A stretch of 36,764 bases of DNA from Chitinophagaceae bacterium. Its GTDB lineage: Bacteria; Bacteroidota; Bacteroidia; Chitinophagales; Chitinophagaceae. Under the pieces are notes generated by a model. That model had not been told where the DNA came from. It did no database searches and worked only from the letters and a program-made list of their open reading frames with translations. Location of the stretch: the NCBI GenBank assembly GCA_019745155.1, contig JAIETM010000025.1, positions 1-36,764 on the forward strand, given 5' to 3'. Positions 7,851-16,512 of this stretch are shown piece after piece. Each line of letters opens with the position of its first letter. The first letter of the stretch is position 1. A program made the translations under genes and the position numbers.

Positions 7851-9176
7851 ATGTCTACCATCACAACTTCTATTGATTTCAGTCTGCCTTACAAAGTGGC
7901 CGACATGAGTCTGGCCGAATGGGGCCGCAAGGAAATTCGTCTGGCTGAAGCAGAAATGCCCGGTCTGATGGCTATCCGTAAAGAATATGGCGCTGCTCAG
8001 CCACTGAAGGGTGCGCGCATTGCAGGCTGTCTGCACATGACCATCCAAACTGCTGTACTCATCGAAACACTGGTTGCACTGGGTGCTGAAGTGAAATGGA
8101 GCTCTTGTAATATCTTCTCTACACAAGATCACGCTGCTGCTGCTATTGCTGCTGCAGGTATCGGTGTATTTGCCTGGAAAGGTCAAACAATCGAAGAAGC
8201 TGATTGGTGTATTGAGCAGACATTGTTCTTCGGCGGCGCTGATCGTCCTTTGAACATGATCCTGGATGATGGTGGTGACTTAACAAATATGGTATTGGAT
8301 AAATATCCTGAGCTGGTTCAACACGTGAAGGGTATTTCTGAAGAAACAACAACTGGTGTACATCGTTTATACGAGCGCGTAGCAAAAGGTACTTTGCCTA
8401 TGCCTGCGATCAACGTAAACGATTCTGTAACCAAGTCTAAGTTCGATAACAAATACGGTTGTAAAGAATCACTGGTAGATGCGATCCGTCGTGCTACTGA
8501 CGTGATGTTGGCCGGTAAAGTTGCTGTAGTAGGTGGTTATGGTGATGTGGGTAAAGGTTCTGCTGCTTCATTGGCTGGTGCTGGTTGCCGCGTAATCGTA
8601 ACTGAAATCGATCCTATCTGTGCCCTACAGGCTGCAATGGACGGTTTTGAAGTGAAAAAAATGATTGATGCAGTAAAAGAAGCTGACATCATCGTTACTG
8701 CTTCTGGTTGCCGCGACCTGATCACTGAAAAGCATTTCCGTGCTATGAAGGATAAAGCGATCGTATGTAATATCGGTCACTTCGATATCGAAATCGATAT
8801 CGCATGGTTGAATAACAACTATGGTCATACAAAAGATACGATCAAGCCACAGGTTGATATCTACAATGTAGATGGTAACGATATCATCATCCTGGCTGAA
8901 GGTCGTCTGGTGAACCTCGGTTGCGCTACTGGTCACCCAAGCTTTGTGATGAGTAACTCTTTCACTAACCAGACATTGGCGCAGATTGAGTTGTGGACTA
9001 ACCACACTAAGTACGAAAACAAAGTATATGTACTGCCTAAGCACCTGGATGAGAAAGTTGCCCGTTTACACCTAAGCAAAATTGGTGTTGAACTGGATGA
9101 ACTGACTGATGAGCAGGCTGGCTACCTTGGTATCACTAAGGAAGGTCCATTCAAACCAGAGCATTACAGATATTAA
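7851..9176 (+). CDS. ahcY: Adenosylhomocysteinase (S-adenosylhomocysteine hydrolase)
   Basis: Reversibly splits S-adenosylhomocysteine to homocysteine and adenosine with bound NAD, relieving product inhibition of methyltransferases. The NAD-binding loop GGYGDVGKG is at residues 228-236. The [15 protein letters not shown] substrate stretch is at about 84-98. The C-terminus ends in the KPEHYRY tail that reaches into the partner subunit's NAD site. The 441-residue length is within the family range. It diverges from an Lrp/AsnC gene and is followed by a bidirectional terminator, so it is probably monocistronic. Its codons look favoured (for example many GGT, CGT and CTG), as expected for a well-expressed gene. 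Confidence 0.98.
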   Translation: MSTITTSIDFSLPYKVADMSLAEWGRKEIRLAEAEMPGLMAIRKEYGAAQPLKGARIAGCLHMTIQTAVLIETLVALGAEVKWSSCNIFSTQDHAAAAIAAAGIGVFAWKGQTIEEADWCIEQTLFFGGADRPLNMILDDGGDLTNMVLDKYPELVQHVKGISEETTTGVHRLYERVAKGTLPMPAINVNDSVTKSKFDNKYGCKESLVDAIRRATDVMLAGKVAVVGGYGDVGKGSAASLAGAGCRVIVTEIDPICALQAAMDGFEVKKMIDAVKEADIIVTASGCRDLITEKHFRAMKDKAIVCNIGHFDIEIDIAWLNNNYGHTKDTIKPQVDIYNVDGNDIIILAEGRLVNLGCATGHPSFVMSNSFTNQTLAQIELWTNHTKYENKVYVLPKHLDEKVARLHLSKIGVELDELTDEQAGYLGITKEGPFKPEHYRY

Positions 9177-9191
9177 TCTAAAGATAGATAC

Positions 9192-9224
9192 AAAAATCCC
9201 CTCGCGATTGTGAGGGGATTTTTT
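9192..9224. terminator. Bidirectional intrinsic terminator between ahcY and mazF
   Basis: AATCCCCTC (9195-9203) pairs with GAGGGGATT (9212-9220) around an 8-base loop. There is an A-run on the left (9192-9196) and a T-run on the right (9219-9224), so it can serve both convergent genes. Its right flank runs into the mazF stop codon (9223-9225). Confidence 0.85.
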
Positions 9225-9564
9225 ATTGATCCAAATCAAGCAGAATTTTCAGGTTTTCCCGCAGCTTTCTTGTTTGTGCAGTAGTTAACTTACCTAATCG
9301 CTCAATAAGTCTTCGCTTATCAATAGCCCTTACCTGATCAACGAGAATATCGCTGGGTTTATCCAATTGATTTTTCCCGAGATGCACCCTTAATATTTCA
9401 CTCTCTGCTTGTACTTTACTCGTAACCGGACAAACAATTACGGATGGATGAACTTCACTCAGTAAGTCTGTTTGTACAATAACAACAGGCCTAATTTTAC
9501 CAGGCTCTGAACCTTTGGCAGGATGTAAGTTTGCCAGCCATATATCATATTGCCGGATATCCAT
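9223..9564 (-). CDS. mazF: MazF/PemK-family toxin (endoribonuclease)
   Basis: A 113-residue protein with the MazF/PemK fold. The N-terminal RQYDIWLANLHPAKGSEPGK loop is followed by IRPVVIVQ, carrying the catalytic-loop Arg, and by SVIVCPVTSK, carrying the conserved Thr/Ser. Family members cut mRNA or tRNA at short sequence motifs when not bound by antitoxin; the cut site here cannot be predicted. The gene overlaps the upstream antitoxin gene by 20 bases, a coupling typical of type II toxin-antitoxin pairs. It looks intact. Confidence 0.9.
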   Translation of the reverse strand: MDIRQYDIWLANLHPAKGSEPGKIRPVVIVQTDLLSEVHPSVIVCPVTSKVQAESEILRVHLGKNQLDKPSDILVDQVRAIDKRRLIERLGKLTTAQTRKLRENLKILLDLDQ

Positions 9565-9784
9565 CTTTCAATTTTTCAAAATCACGCAATACTTCCATCG
9601 AATCTTTTTGAACCAGCACTGATTCTTTAGCAAGCTTCTTCTTTAACAGCTTTCGCTTGTTATACTGATTGTACAAACTCACTGCTTCGTTGATATATCT
9701 GTTACGCGCAAGCTTCAGCTCAGCAGTAATTATTTCCGCTTCATCAAAAACAACATCATCCAATTTTAGCGAGAGCGTTTTCAT
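9545..9784 (-). CDS. Antitoxin of the MazF pair (ribbon-helix-helix type)
   Basis: A 79-residue protein. The N-terminus MKTLSLKLDDVVFDEAEI followed by KLARNRYINEAVSLYN fits a ribbon-helix-helix DNA-binding domain (strand, then helix with the RNRYINEA turn). The charged C-terminal half is the expected toxin-binding tail. It comes first in the pair and overlaps mazF by 20 bases. Two GTATATAC palindromes just upstream are a plausible autoregulatory operator. The antitoxin role is inferred from size, order and fold. Confidence 0.8.
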   Translation of the reverse strand: MKTLSLKLDDVVFDEAEIITAELKLARNRYINEAVSLYNQYNKRKLLKKKLAKESVLVQKDSMEVLRDFEKLKDGYPAI

Positions 9785-9800
9785 GTCTCAATGATTTAGA

Positions 9801-9826
9801 TAAAGGTATATACTTTTTGTATATAC
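9801..9826 (-). promoter_or_regulatory. Tandem-palindrome operator and -7 element of the toxin-antitoxin pair
   Basis: GTATATAC, itself a perfect palindrome, occurs at 9806-9813 and again at 9819-9826, separated by five T (13-bp spacing, slightly over one helical turn). On the minus strand TACCTTTA (9801-9808) is a 7-of-8 match to TAnnTTTG and overlaps the proximal palindrome, 16 bases before the antitoxin ATG. Repressor bound here would block transcription. Confidence 0.6.
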
Positions 9827-9840
9827 TAAAATTGTTTGCC

Positions 9841-9869
9841 AAAAAATCCCTCTTTGTTCAAGAGGGATT
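9841..9869 (-). terminator. Intrinsic terminator of the EF-G paralog gene
   Basis: AATCCCTCTT (9845-9854) pairs perfectly with AAGAGGGATT (9860-9869) around a 5-base loop. On the minus strand it is followed by a T-run (complement of 9841-9846). It lies 25 bases past the EF-G stop and separates it from the toxin-antitoxin operon. Confidence 0.85.
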
Positions 9870-9893
9870 CGAGTTCATCTCGTTTAAATATAA

Positions 9894-12029
9894 TTATGCT
9901 TCCACTGCTTCTGCTGTTTTCTTATACGCAGCAGCTAGTTTCTGTTGTTGTTCAAATGAAACTGGTGCATAATGATCAAACTGCATGCGGAACCTTGCTC
10001 TACCCTGCGTAAAAGAACGCAAAGATGATGCGTAGTTGCCTAACTGGGCCAATGGCACTTGGGCTTTCACTACAGTGAAATGACCTTCCGTATCCATTCC
10101 TTCAACAATAGCACCACGTGTTTGCAAATCGCCCATTACATTACCAGTTTGGTCTTCCGGACAAAGTACTTCTACATGATAGATAGGTTCCAGTAATTGT
10201 GGATCAGCAGCTTGGAATGCTTCGCGGAAAGCCATGGTACCGGCAGTTTTGAATGCCATATCATTACTATCAACAGCGTGCATCTTTCCATCAAATACTG
10301 ATACACGGATATCACGTACATAAGCACCTGTAAGCGGACCTTCATTCATTTTCTCCATAATGCCTTTCAAAATAGAAGGAAGAAAACGTTGATCAATCGC
10401 ACCACCAACAATACAATTGTAATACACCAGTTTGCCACCCCAAGTGAGATCATAAGTCTCACGGCCACGCACGTTCAAACCTTCGGGCTCAGGCATACCC
10501 TCATACCAAGGTTCAATGCGCAGACTCACTTCACCAAACTGTCCGGCACCACCAGATTGTTTTTTATGGCGATAGGTAGCTTCTGCTTTTCTGCGAATGG
10601 TTTCTCTGTAAGGAATTTTTGTTTTACTAAAATTCACCGCCAGATTATACTGATGCTCCAATTTCCACTTGATGACATTTAGATGCATATCACCCTGACA
10701 ATGCAGAATGGTTTGTTTCAACTCAGCAGATACTTCCACCAAAATCGTAGGATCTTCTTCACGGAATTGGTGCAAAGCCGTGGCCAGTTTTTCTTCTTCG
10801 CCTTTCTTCGCACATTCAATAGCCATACTCAATCTAGGCTCTGGGAATACGATGGGCAACAAATCAAGATTCTTGCCTTTTTCGTGAAGCGTATTATTGG
10901 TGTGTGTATTGCGCAGTTTCAAAGTTGCGCCAATATCACCAGCAACTAATTCATCAACAGCAATACGCTTATTGCCTTCTACCACAAACAACTGTGTTAA
11001 CTTCTCAGCTACACCTGTGTTTTCATTCACCAATTCCATTCCAGCTTTTACTGTACCGGAATACACTTTAAAGAAACTCAATTCACCCACGTGTGGTTCT
11101 GAAACGGTTTTGTACACGAAGAGACAAACTGGTCCAGCAGGATCACATGCCAAACTTGCACCTTCGGCAGTTTTTTGTGGTGGCATTTCAGAAGCTGGCG
11201 GACAAACATTATCGATATAACCCATCAAACGACCTACACCCATATTCTTTTCTGCAGAAATGCAGAACACTGGGAATAAATCATGATTGGTCATAGACTT
11301 GTGTAGGCCAGTCTTCATATCGTCTTCGCTCAATTCACCCTGATCAAAGTATTTTTCCATCAAGCCTTCATCATTGCTGGCAATGGCTTCAATCAATTCT
11401 TTATGCAGATTGGCTGCACGATCTGTTTCAGCTGCAGGAATCGCTTGCTTTTCTGGCTTACCTCCGGTTGGTGGATAAACATACATCACCATATTGAGCA
11501 CATCAATTATGGCGTTGAACTGATCACCTGTTTGTACAGGATATTGCACCACAGTTACATTGGCTCCAAAATGTGCTTTTGCTTCACGTATGGTTTTATC
11601 AAAATCTGCTGTAGGATGATCCAGTTGGTTGACAGCAAAAATCATCGGCGTTTTAAATTGCTCTGTATACTCCCAGATAATATCTGTACCCACTTCCACA
11701 CCTACAGATGCATTCAATACCATCACACCTGTATCAGCAACTCGGAGCGCTGTTAATACTTCTCCAGCAAAATCATCAAACCCCGGTGTATCCAGAATAT
11801 TGATTTTATACCCACGCCATTTGGTATGCATGAGCTTAGAGAAAATGGTATTACCACGTTCTTGTTCTAATGGCGTATAATCGCCTACTGTATTTTTTTC
11901 TGCAACTGTGCCGCGTCTAGTAATGAGACCGGCTTCAAATAACATGCTTTCTGCAAGGGTCGTTTTACCGCTGCCGGAATGACCGAGCAGCGCGATATTT
12001 TTCACGTGCAGTGAATCAAACTCTGCCAT
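9894..12029 (-). CDS. Elongation factor G paralog (EF-G2-like) lacking the catalytic His
   Basis: A 711-residue protein with the full five-domain EF-G architecture. The G1 loop is GHSGSGKT (residues 16-23), not the AHIDAGKT form of housekeeping EF-G. G3 is DTPGFDDF (80-87), where Phe84 replaces the histidine that activates water for GTP hydrolysis (DTPGHVDF in canonical EF-G). G4 is NQLD (134-137) instead of NKMD, and G5 is SAEK. Domains II-V follow, including the GGAGQFGEVSLRIEP region of domain IV. Divergent EF-G paralogs of this type occur beside the canonical fusA in many bacteria; EF-G2 of Bacteroides thetaiotaomicron has been reported to support translation without GTP hydrolysis. Orthology to that protein is inference. 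A terminator follows the gene. Confidence 0.88.
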   Translation of the reverse strand: MAEFDSLHVKNIALLGHSGSGKTTLAESMLFEAGLITRRGTVAEKNTVGDYTPLEQERGNTIFSKLMHTKWRGYKINILDTPGFDDFAGEVLTALRVADTGVMVLNASVGVEVGTDIIWEYTEQFKTPMIFAVNQLDHPTADFDKTIREAKAHFGANVTVVQYPVQTGDQFNAIIDVLNMVMYVYPPTGGKPEKQAIPAAETDRAANLHKELIEAIASNDEGLMEKYFDQGELSEDDMKTGLHKSMTNHDLFPVFCISAEKNMGVGRLMGYIDNVCPPASEMPPQKTAEGASLACDPAGPVCLFVYKTVSEPHVGELSFFKVYSGTVKAGMELVNENTGVAEKLTQLFVVEGNKRIAVDELVAGDIGATLKLRNTHTNNTLHEKGKNLDLLPIVFPEPRLSMAIECAKKGEEEKLATALHQFREEDPTILVEVSAELKQTILHCQGDMHLNVIKWKLEHQYNLAVNFSKTKIPYRETIRRKAEATYRHKKQSGGAGQFGEVSLRIEPWYEGMPEPEGLNVRGRETYDLTWGGKLVYYNCIVGGAIDQRFLPSILKGIMEKMNEGPLTGAYVRDIRVSVFDGKMHAVDSNDMAFKTAGTMAFREAFQAADPQLLEPIYHVEVLCPEDQTGNVMGDLQTRGAIVEGMDTEGHFTVVKAQVPLAQLGNYASSLRSFTQGRARFRMQFDHYAPVSFEQQQKLAAAYKKTAEAVEA

Positions 12030-12227
12030 ATGGAAAGGTTTTAAGGGTGAATGATGTTAAGACAGGCATAAGCCTTCAGATTATACTGTTAAGTTACCAG
12101 CCTTCACCACCAAGGAAAATGAGGAATATCATATTTGCAGGAGATTTCTGTCAGTTTCCACTCATCCAAAAATCGCCTTGCGCTAAACCATCATTGACGT
12201 AACTTGTTTGTCCTAAAAAAGACTACC

Positions 12228-12749
12228 ATGCAAAAATTCATGACCGTATTACTAACTGGTGCGCTGGCTTTCAGCAGCCTCACCATGTGTGCCCAAACCG
12301 ATAAATCCAAGCGCCCTAGTCCGCCAGCACAGGCAACAGCCACTTTAGCCAGTGGCGCAACCATCACTATTGACTATAGCCAGCCAGCTGTGAAAGGCCG
12401 TACTGTTGGTCAAAATTTGGAGCCAAAGAAGGGTGAAGTGTGGCGTACAGGAGCCAACGAAGCTACTTGGATTGAATTTAGCAAGGATGTAACCGTTGAA
12501 GGCAAAGCAGTAAAAGCTGGCAAATACGGTTTATTCAGCATCTGGAATGGCAGTAACTGGACCATTATCCTGAATAAAAAATGGAATCAGTGGGGTGCTT
12601 ATGAGTACAAAGCTGCTGAGGATGTATTGCGCGTAGATGTACCCGTGAAGAAAGGCGAATTCAGCGAAAGACTCACTTTCAAGGCCAATAATAACGGTAC
12701 CATCACCCTCAATTGGGCTGATTTACAATTTGACCTGAACGTTAAATAA
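12228..12749 (+). CDS. Secreted DUF2911 protein
   Basis: A 173-residue protein with a signal peptide (MQKFMTVLLTGALAFSSLT, then CAQ) and one DUF2911 domain. The domain is recognisable by ASGATITIDYSQPAVKGRTVG, the GEVWRTGANEAT motif, the AGKYGLFSIWNG stretch and the ILNKKWNQWGAYEY strand. DUF2911 is common in Bacteroidota and its function is not established. The ATG at 12228 is chosen because it starts the signal peptide directly; the frame is open to 12204 but that would add eight residues in front. No nearby partner suggests a role. A strong terminator follows. Confidence 0.88.
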   Translation: MQKFMTVLLTGALAFSSLTMCAQTDKSKRPSPPAQATATLASGATITIDYSQPAVKGRTVGQNLEPKKGEVWRTGANEATWIEFSKDVTVEGKAVKAGKYGLFSIWNGSNWTIILNKKWNQWGAYEYKAAEDVLRVDVPVKKGEFSERLTFKANNNGTITLNWADLQFDLNVK

Positions 12750-12771
12750 TTTCACTGATTAAATAGTCGGT

Positions 12772-12797
12772 AAAAAGGGCCTTCGGGCCCTTTTTTA
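12772..12797 (+). terminator. Intrinsic terminator after the DUF2911 gene
   Basis: A 10-bp perfect stem (12772-12781 with 12786-12795) carries a stable TTCG tetraloop and ends in a T-run. It starts about 22 bases after the stop. Confidence 0.92.
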
Positions 12798-12840
12798 TTA
12801 GAACAAAAAGCCTCATTTATTGTAATTATGCAATCCGATT

Positions 12841-13635
12841 ATGGTACAGGCATATAACTTTTTAGCAAGCTGGCAATTATTTCCCGAGAAATGCAATTTT
12901 GAGAAAGGCATTGCGCCCAAGAGCGGTAATTACCGCATTGAGAGTGTTGAGAACGGACATGCACTAAGCGTAAGCATGAACTGGGTGAGTATCGAGAATG
13001 AAGCTTTCTATACACAGTACACGGTGAAGCCCGATGGTGCTTTGCATCCTTTCGAGAATCAGGATATGGCTGATACCATTCAATCAGAAATTTTGAATGC
13101 CTCTACCCTGTTGATGCGTTTCATCAAAGAAGAAAAAGCCATCCTAGAGGTTAGGCATGAAATCATGCCCAATGGTTATCTGAAAGTAAGCCATCAAGGT
13201 GTAAAAGAGGATGGCAGTAATTTTCTGAATACTGAAATTTACCATAAGCAGCTGAGTGTGCTACCTTACGCTTCTTCTGTAGGCAGTGTGGCTATACGCC
13301 CAACCAAAGAGGGCATGATCAAGCACAAAGCCCTAACAGCGATGGAAGAGCAAACCAATATGCAGCTCGACCAGATTCGTCAGCAAATTGAATTACTCGC
13401 CAAGCAAGCACAAGAAATACGCAAGCGTAAGGAATTGAGCCTCATGATTTATGAGGCCACGCTACGCTTCAAACCACAAATAGGTCATACCTATCATTTG
13501 TATGAAAAGCATGATGGTACACATATGCTTTCGTTGGTAGCACCAAATGAATGGGGCGGCGCTGGTCCTTTCAAACAGTTTATTGCAACGGTGCAATTGC
13601 TGGCAGATCATACCTGGAAAGAAATCCTGAACTAA
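12841..13635 (+). CDS. Two-part protein with a C-terminal DUF2452 domain
   Basis: A 264-residue cytoplasmic-looking protein without signal peptide. Residues about 155-264 match DUF2452. The visible parts are IKHKALTAMEEQTNMQLDQI, the QQIELLAKQAQEIRKRKELS helix, IYEATLRFKPQIGHTYHLYE, and the closing LVAPNEWG...QLLADHTWKEIL. Residues 1-145 form a separate beta-rich region (KSGNYRIESVENGHALSVSM) that looks lipocalin-like, with alternating hydrophobic strands and a KSGNYR segment, but I do not recognise it firmly. No function is established for DUF2452. The first ATG in frame is used. The ATG at 12828 is in another frame. Confidence 0.75.
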   Translation: MVQAYNFLASWQLFPEKCNFEKGIAPKSGNYRIESVENGHALSVSMNWVSIENEAFYTQYTVKPDGALHPFENQDMADTIQSEILNASTLLMRFIKEEKAILEVRHEIMPNGYLKVSHQGVKEDGSNFLNTEIYHKQLSVLPYASSVGSVAIRPTKEGMIKHKALTAMEEQTNMQLDQIRQQIELLAKQAQEIRKRKELSLMIYEATLRFKPQIGHTYHLYEKHDGTHMLSLVAPNEWGGAGPFKQFIATVQLLADHTWKEILN

Positions 13636-13716
13636 CCTTAAATTTTCGCCCGACTCTAGGAGATTTTTGGGGAATTGCCGAACTTAAGGCAAACCTTCAC
13701 CCCAAAACTCAATACT

Positions 13717-14139
13717 ATGCTGGAAGAATTACTCGGTAACCTCAATTGGTTACACCTGCTGGTTGCAGCCATTGCCTATTTTGCCATAGGCGCTATCTGG
13801 TACAGTCCGGTCTTGTTTTCTAACGCATGGGCAAAAGCCGTTGGTCTCAAAATGGATGATCCGGAGCTGAAAAAAACCTTTCCCATTGCCATGATTGGCA
13901 GTTTCCTGATGATGTTTATTACTGTTGTTGCACTCGGAATTATTCAACAGAAAATACCAGCTGTTGGTGTTTCCGGTGCATTAAAAGTGGGGCTCTTCTT
14001 CGGGCTTTGCTTTAGCTCTATGGCAGTAGGCATCTCTTACATCTATCAGCGCAAACCATTGGTGCTCTATTTAATCGATTGCGGCTATCACGTGATAGGC
14101 TGCATTGTCTCGAGTATCATCATCGTATTATGGCCTTAG
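13717..14139 (+). CDS. DUF1761-family small membrane protein
   Basis: A 140-residue protein with four predicted membrane helices (about residues 10-32, 51-75, 85-105 and 115-139). The N-terminal NWLHLLVAAIAYFAIGAIWYSP is characteristic of DUF1761, with the conserved GxxWYSP turn after the first helix. Function is unknown. The frame is open to an ATG at 13675, but the 13717 start puts the family's usual N-terminus (a few residues, then helix 1) first. A GC-rich terminator follows immediately. Confidence 0.85.
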   Translation: MLEELLGNLNWLHLLVAAIAYFAIGAIWYSPVLFSNAWAKAVGLKMDDPELKKTFPIAMIGSFLMMFITVVALGIIQQKIPAVGVSGALKVGLFFGLCFSSMAVGISYIYQRKPLVLYLIDCGYHVIGCIVSSIIIVLWP

Positions 14140-14141
14140 TA

Positions 14142-14170
14142 CCCCCCCCCCGCAATACTGCGGGGGTTTT
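14142..14170 (+). terminator. Intrinsic terminator with a ten-C run
   Basis: CCCCCGCA (14147-14154) pairs with TGCGGGGG (14159-14166) around an ATAC loop and ends in T4. The upstream arm is extended by a homopolymer of ten C (14142-14151). It begins just after the DUF1761 stop. Confidence 0.85.
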
Positions 14171-14193
14171 GTTTATTTGTAGAAGGATTGTTT

Positions 14194-14646
14194 ATGGTAG
14201 TAGATCATCTTGCACAGGCCGATATGTACAAAGCTTTACATCCCGGCATTGCGAAAGCCTTGGATTATTTACGCAATACAGATTTTACTAAAATGGCATT
14301 AGGCAGGTATGAGATTGATGGAGATAAGCTCATTGCCATCGTGAATGAATATGCTACTGTTGATGCAGCTACCGAACAAATGGAAGCGCACAGAAAATAT
14401 ATCGATGTGCAATACATCGTATCAGGTGCTGAACAAATGGGTATTGCGTGTTTTCAAAATCAAACCATCAGCAAGGAATACGATGCCGAAAAAGATTATT
14501 TACTGGTAGCGGATGCACCAGATTATTTTATTCGAGTTAGTCCAGGCATGTTCACCATCTTCTTTCCTACTGATCTGCATATGCCTAACTTAATCGATAA
14601 AGAATCGACTACTGTAAGGAAAGTTGTGATGAAAGTTGCAGTTTGA
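14194..14646 (+). CDS. YhcH/YjgK/YiaL-family protein (DUF386)
   Basis: A 150-residue cupin-like protein. Family features are the AHRKYIDVQYIVSGAEQM stretch (about residues 69-86), the DYLLVADAPDYFIRVSPGMFTIFFP strand pair (about 109-133) and the closing LHMPNL...TVRKVVMKV. The conserved His and Glu/Tyr residues of the family's metal site are present in these stretches. Members occur with sugar-processing genes (EbgC, YiaL, NanQ) and act on aldehyde sugars or anomers; the substrate here is unknown. AGAAGGA (14181-14187) is one of the few clear Shine-Dalgarno sequences in the window and fits the ATG at 14194 better than the TTG at 14188. It abuts the convergent UbiD gene with no gap. Confidence 0.85.
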   Translation: MVVDHLAQADMYKALHPGIAKALDYLRNTDFTKMALGRYEIDGDKLIAIVNEYATVDAATEQMEAHRKYIDVQYIVSGAEQMGIACFQNQTISKEYDAEKDYLLVADAPDYFIRVSPGMFTIFFPTDLHMPNLIDKESTTVRKVVMKVAV

Positions 14647-16488
14647 TTATTTCAGTACCCCGTGTAAGCTGCCACCTTTCGCAAAAATTGCGTCAATACG
14701 CTTTTCTACAGCAGGATCTTTTTCTACCGGAGGTGCGTGATGTGGCTTGATGCGTGCATCAATCACCAATGGACCCTCGCATCCCCAATGTTTGTGTGCG
14801 GTAAACGGATTAATACCATAGATATCATGTGATGGATTGCATCTGGTATAGGTAACCCACAAATAGTTATTCAATTTCGCCGATACAAAATCAGGATCAT
14901 CGCAAAGCACAATCATGGCTACTCCCTTTAACTCATCAGCTTTATGTTCTAACTGCTGATCTAAAATAGCTGCTTCTGCTGCTGCTTTAGCCTGAAGTGT
15001 AAATGCAGGCGCACCTAAAGCTACCACGCCCGGCATAGCCAGTGTTGCTTTACCAAAGCCTTTCAATCCTTGCAAGACATTTGGCACTTCTGTACACAAT
15101 TGTCTCTGTGGCTCGCCATAAGCCGCAAACACCACTTTACTTCCGCTGTTCAATCCAGTGCCGGAGTAATCCAAGGTATCTATTGTAGTATTGGTATAAA
15201 AATGCACATCACGCTGCCAGTTGATACGCTCTAATACAAACTGCATGTACGCTCGTATATCATGCGTATGTAGCTGCTGTGAATCATCTGCCGTGATGAA
15301 TAAGAATTTCGCCAGACTCAACTGTCCTGTACCCAAAATATGGTTAGCAATAGTCAGTAGTTCTGCCGGCTGCTTCGTTGGCATATACGGCGTATAACGT
15401 TCACTACCTATTGCTAATAACAAAGGATGTACACCAGCAGCATCTACTGCATGTACTTCTTTTACACCAGGTATTTCTTGTGGAATAGCATCGCCTGTTA
15501 ATTCATGAATCAAGGCACCAAAGCTGGTATCCTCTTGTGGCGGCCTGCCTACTACTGTGAATGGCCAAATGGCATTCTTACGCGCATACACTTTATGTAC
15601 ACGCATCAATGGGAAGGGATGCGTTAAACTATAATACCCGAGGTGATCTCCAAACGGACCTTCAGGTTTGTTCTCACCGGGATAGACTTCTCCTGTTATT
15701 ACAAAATCAGCATCAGTGCTGATGCAAAAACCATTATCATAAGTATATCGAAATCTTCTGCCGCCCAATACACCAGCGAAAGTCATTTCGCTAATGCCTT
15801 CAGGCAAGGGCATTACTGCAGATAGTGTATGCGATGGTGGTCCGCCCACAAAACAACTCACTTTCAAGGGGAGTCCACGCTTATTGGCCTTGGTCTGGTG
15901 AATACCAATACCTCTGTGCAATTGATAATGCAAGCCAATCTCCTGATCACGCACATATTCATTACCCGTTAACTGAATACGATACATACCTAGGTTGGCT
16001 TTCATGATACCGGGCGCATCAATATCTTCTGTATAGACTTGAGGCAAGGTTACAAAAGCACCGCCATCCATTGGCCAGTGTTGAATCAAAGGCAAATCGC
16101 TAATGCGGATGGCTTCATGCATCACCGGCTTGCTCATCGGATTCTTCAAGGGCAAAGCTTTTGTAGCCGCCAAACCCACACGCAGATTGCTAAAAGGATG
16201 TTTGATGGCCTGCATGGGATCGCCTTTCAGGCGAATCAGTTGCTGCACCAAATCAAAGGTCTTGCGGAACATGAACCGGCTGCGATCCAGCGTACCAAAC
16301 AGATTGGATGCTGCGCGAAATCTGCTCCCCTTGACGTTTTCAAACAACAATGCCGGACCACCAGCTTCATACACCCGCAGGTGAATAGCAGCCATTTCCA
16401 AATGGGGATCTACTTGCTCTTTGATGCGAACGAGGTGACCGTTTTTCTCCAGGTCAATAACACATTCTTCCAGTGAGGCGTAATGCAT
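14647..16488 (-). CDS. UbiD-family (prenylated-FMN) decarboxylase
   Basis: A 613-residue UbiD-type decarboxylase that uses prenylated FMN made by a UbiX partner, which is not in the window. Visible features include the RVYEAGGPALLFENVKGS region near the N-terminus and the IGIHQTKANKRGLPLKVS stretch. The active-site motif ENKPEGPFGDHLGYYS carries the acidic residues of the E-R-E/D network. The C-terminus has the WGCEGPLVIDARIK region typical of the long ~610-residue forms. In Bacteroidota such long forms are often annotated as menaquinone-biosynthesis decarboxylase; that role is inference. The start at 16488 (MHYASLEECV) fits the family and the frame is open to 16554, where it would overlap pdxJ. 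Confidence 0.9.
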   Translation of the reverse strand: MHYASLEECVIDLEKNGHLVRIKEQVDPHLEMAAIHLRVYEAGGPALLFENVKGSRFRAASNLFGTLDRSRFMFRKTFDLVQQLIRLKGDPMQAIKHPFSNLRVGLAATKALPLKNPMSKPVMHEAIRISDLPLIQHWPMDGGAFVTLPQVYTEDIDAPGIMKANLGMYRIQLTGNEYVRDQEIGLHYQLHRGIGIHQTKANKRGLPLKVSCFVGGPPSHTLSAVMPLPEGISEMTFAGVLGGRRFRYTYDNGFCISTDADFVITGEVYPGENKPEGPFGDHLGYYSLTHPFPLMRVHKVYARKNAIWPFTVVGRPPQEDTSFGALIHELTGDAIPQEIPGVKEVHAVDAAGVHPLLLAIGSERYTPYMPTKQPAELLTIANHILGTGQLSLAKFLFITADDSQQLHTHDIRAYMQFVLERINWQRDVHFYTNTTIDTLDYSGTGLNSGSKVVFAAYGEPQRQLCTEVPNVLQGLKGFGKATLAMPGVVALGAPAFTLQAKAAAEAAILDQQLEHKADELKGVAMIVLCDDPDFVSAKLNNYLWVTYTRCNPSHDIYGINPFTAHKHWGCEGPLVIDARIKPHHAPPVEKDPAVEKRIDAIFAKGGSLHGVLK

Positions 16489-16512
16489 GTAACTATAACA
16501 GGATTGGTGGCT

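Noticed and set aside
14142-14151. Ten-C homopolymer as a phase-variation switch
   Set aside because: It lies between a stop codon and a terminator hairpin, outside any reading frame and away from promoter spacing of the next gene.
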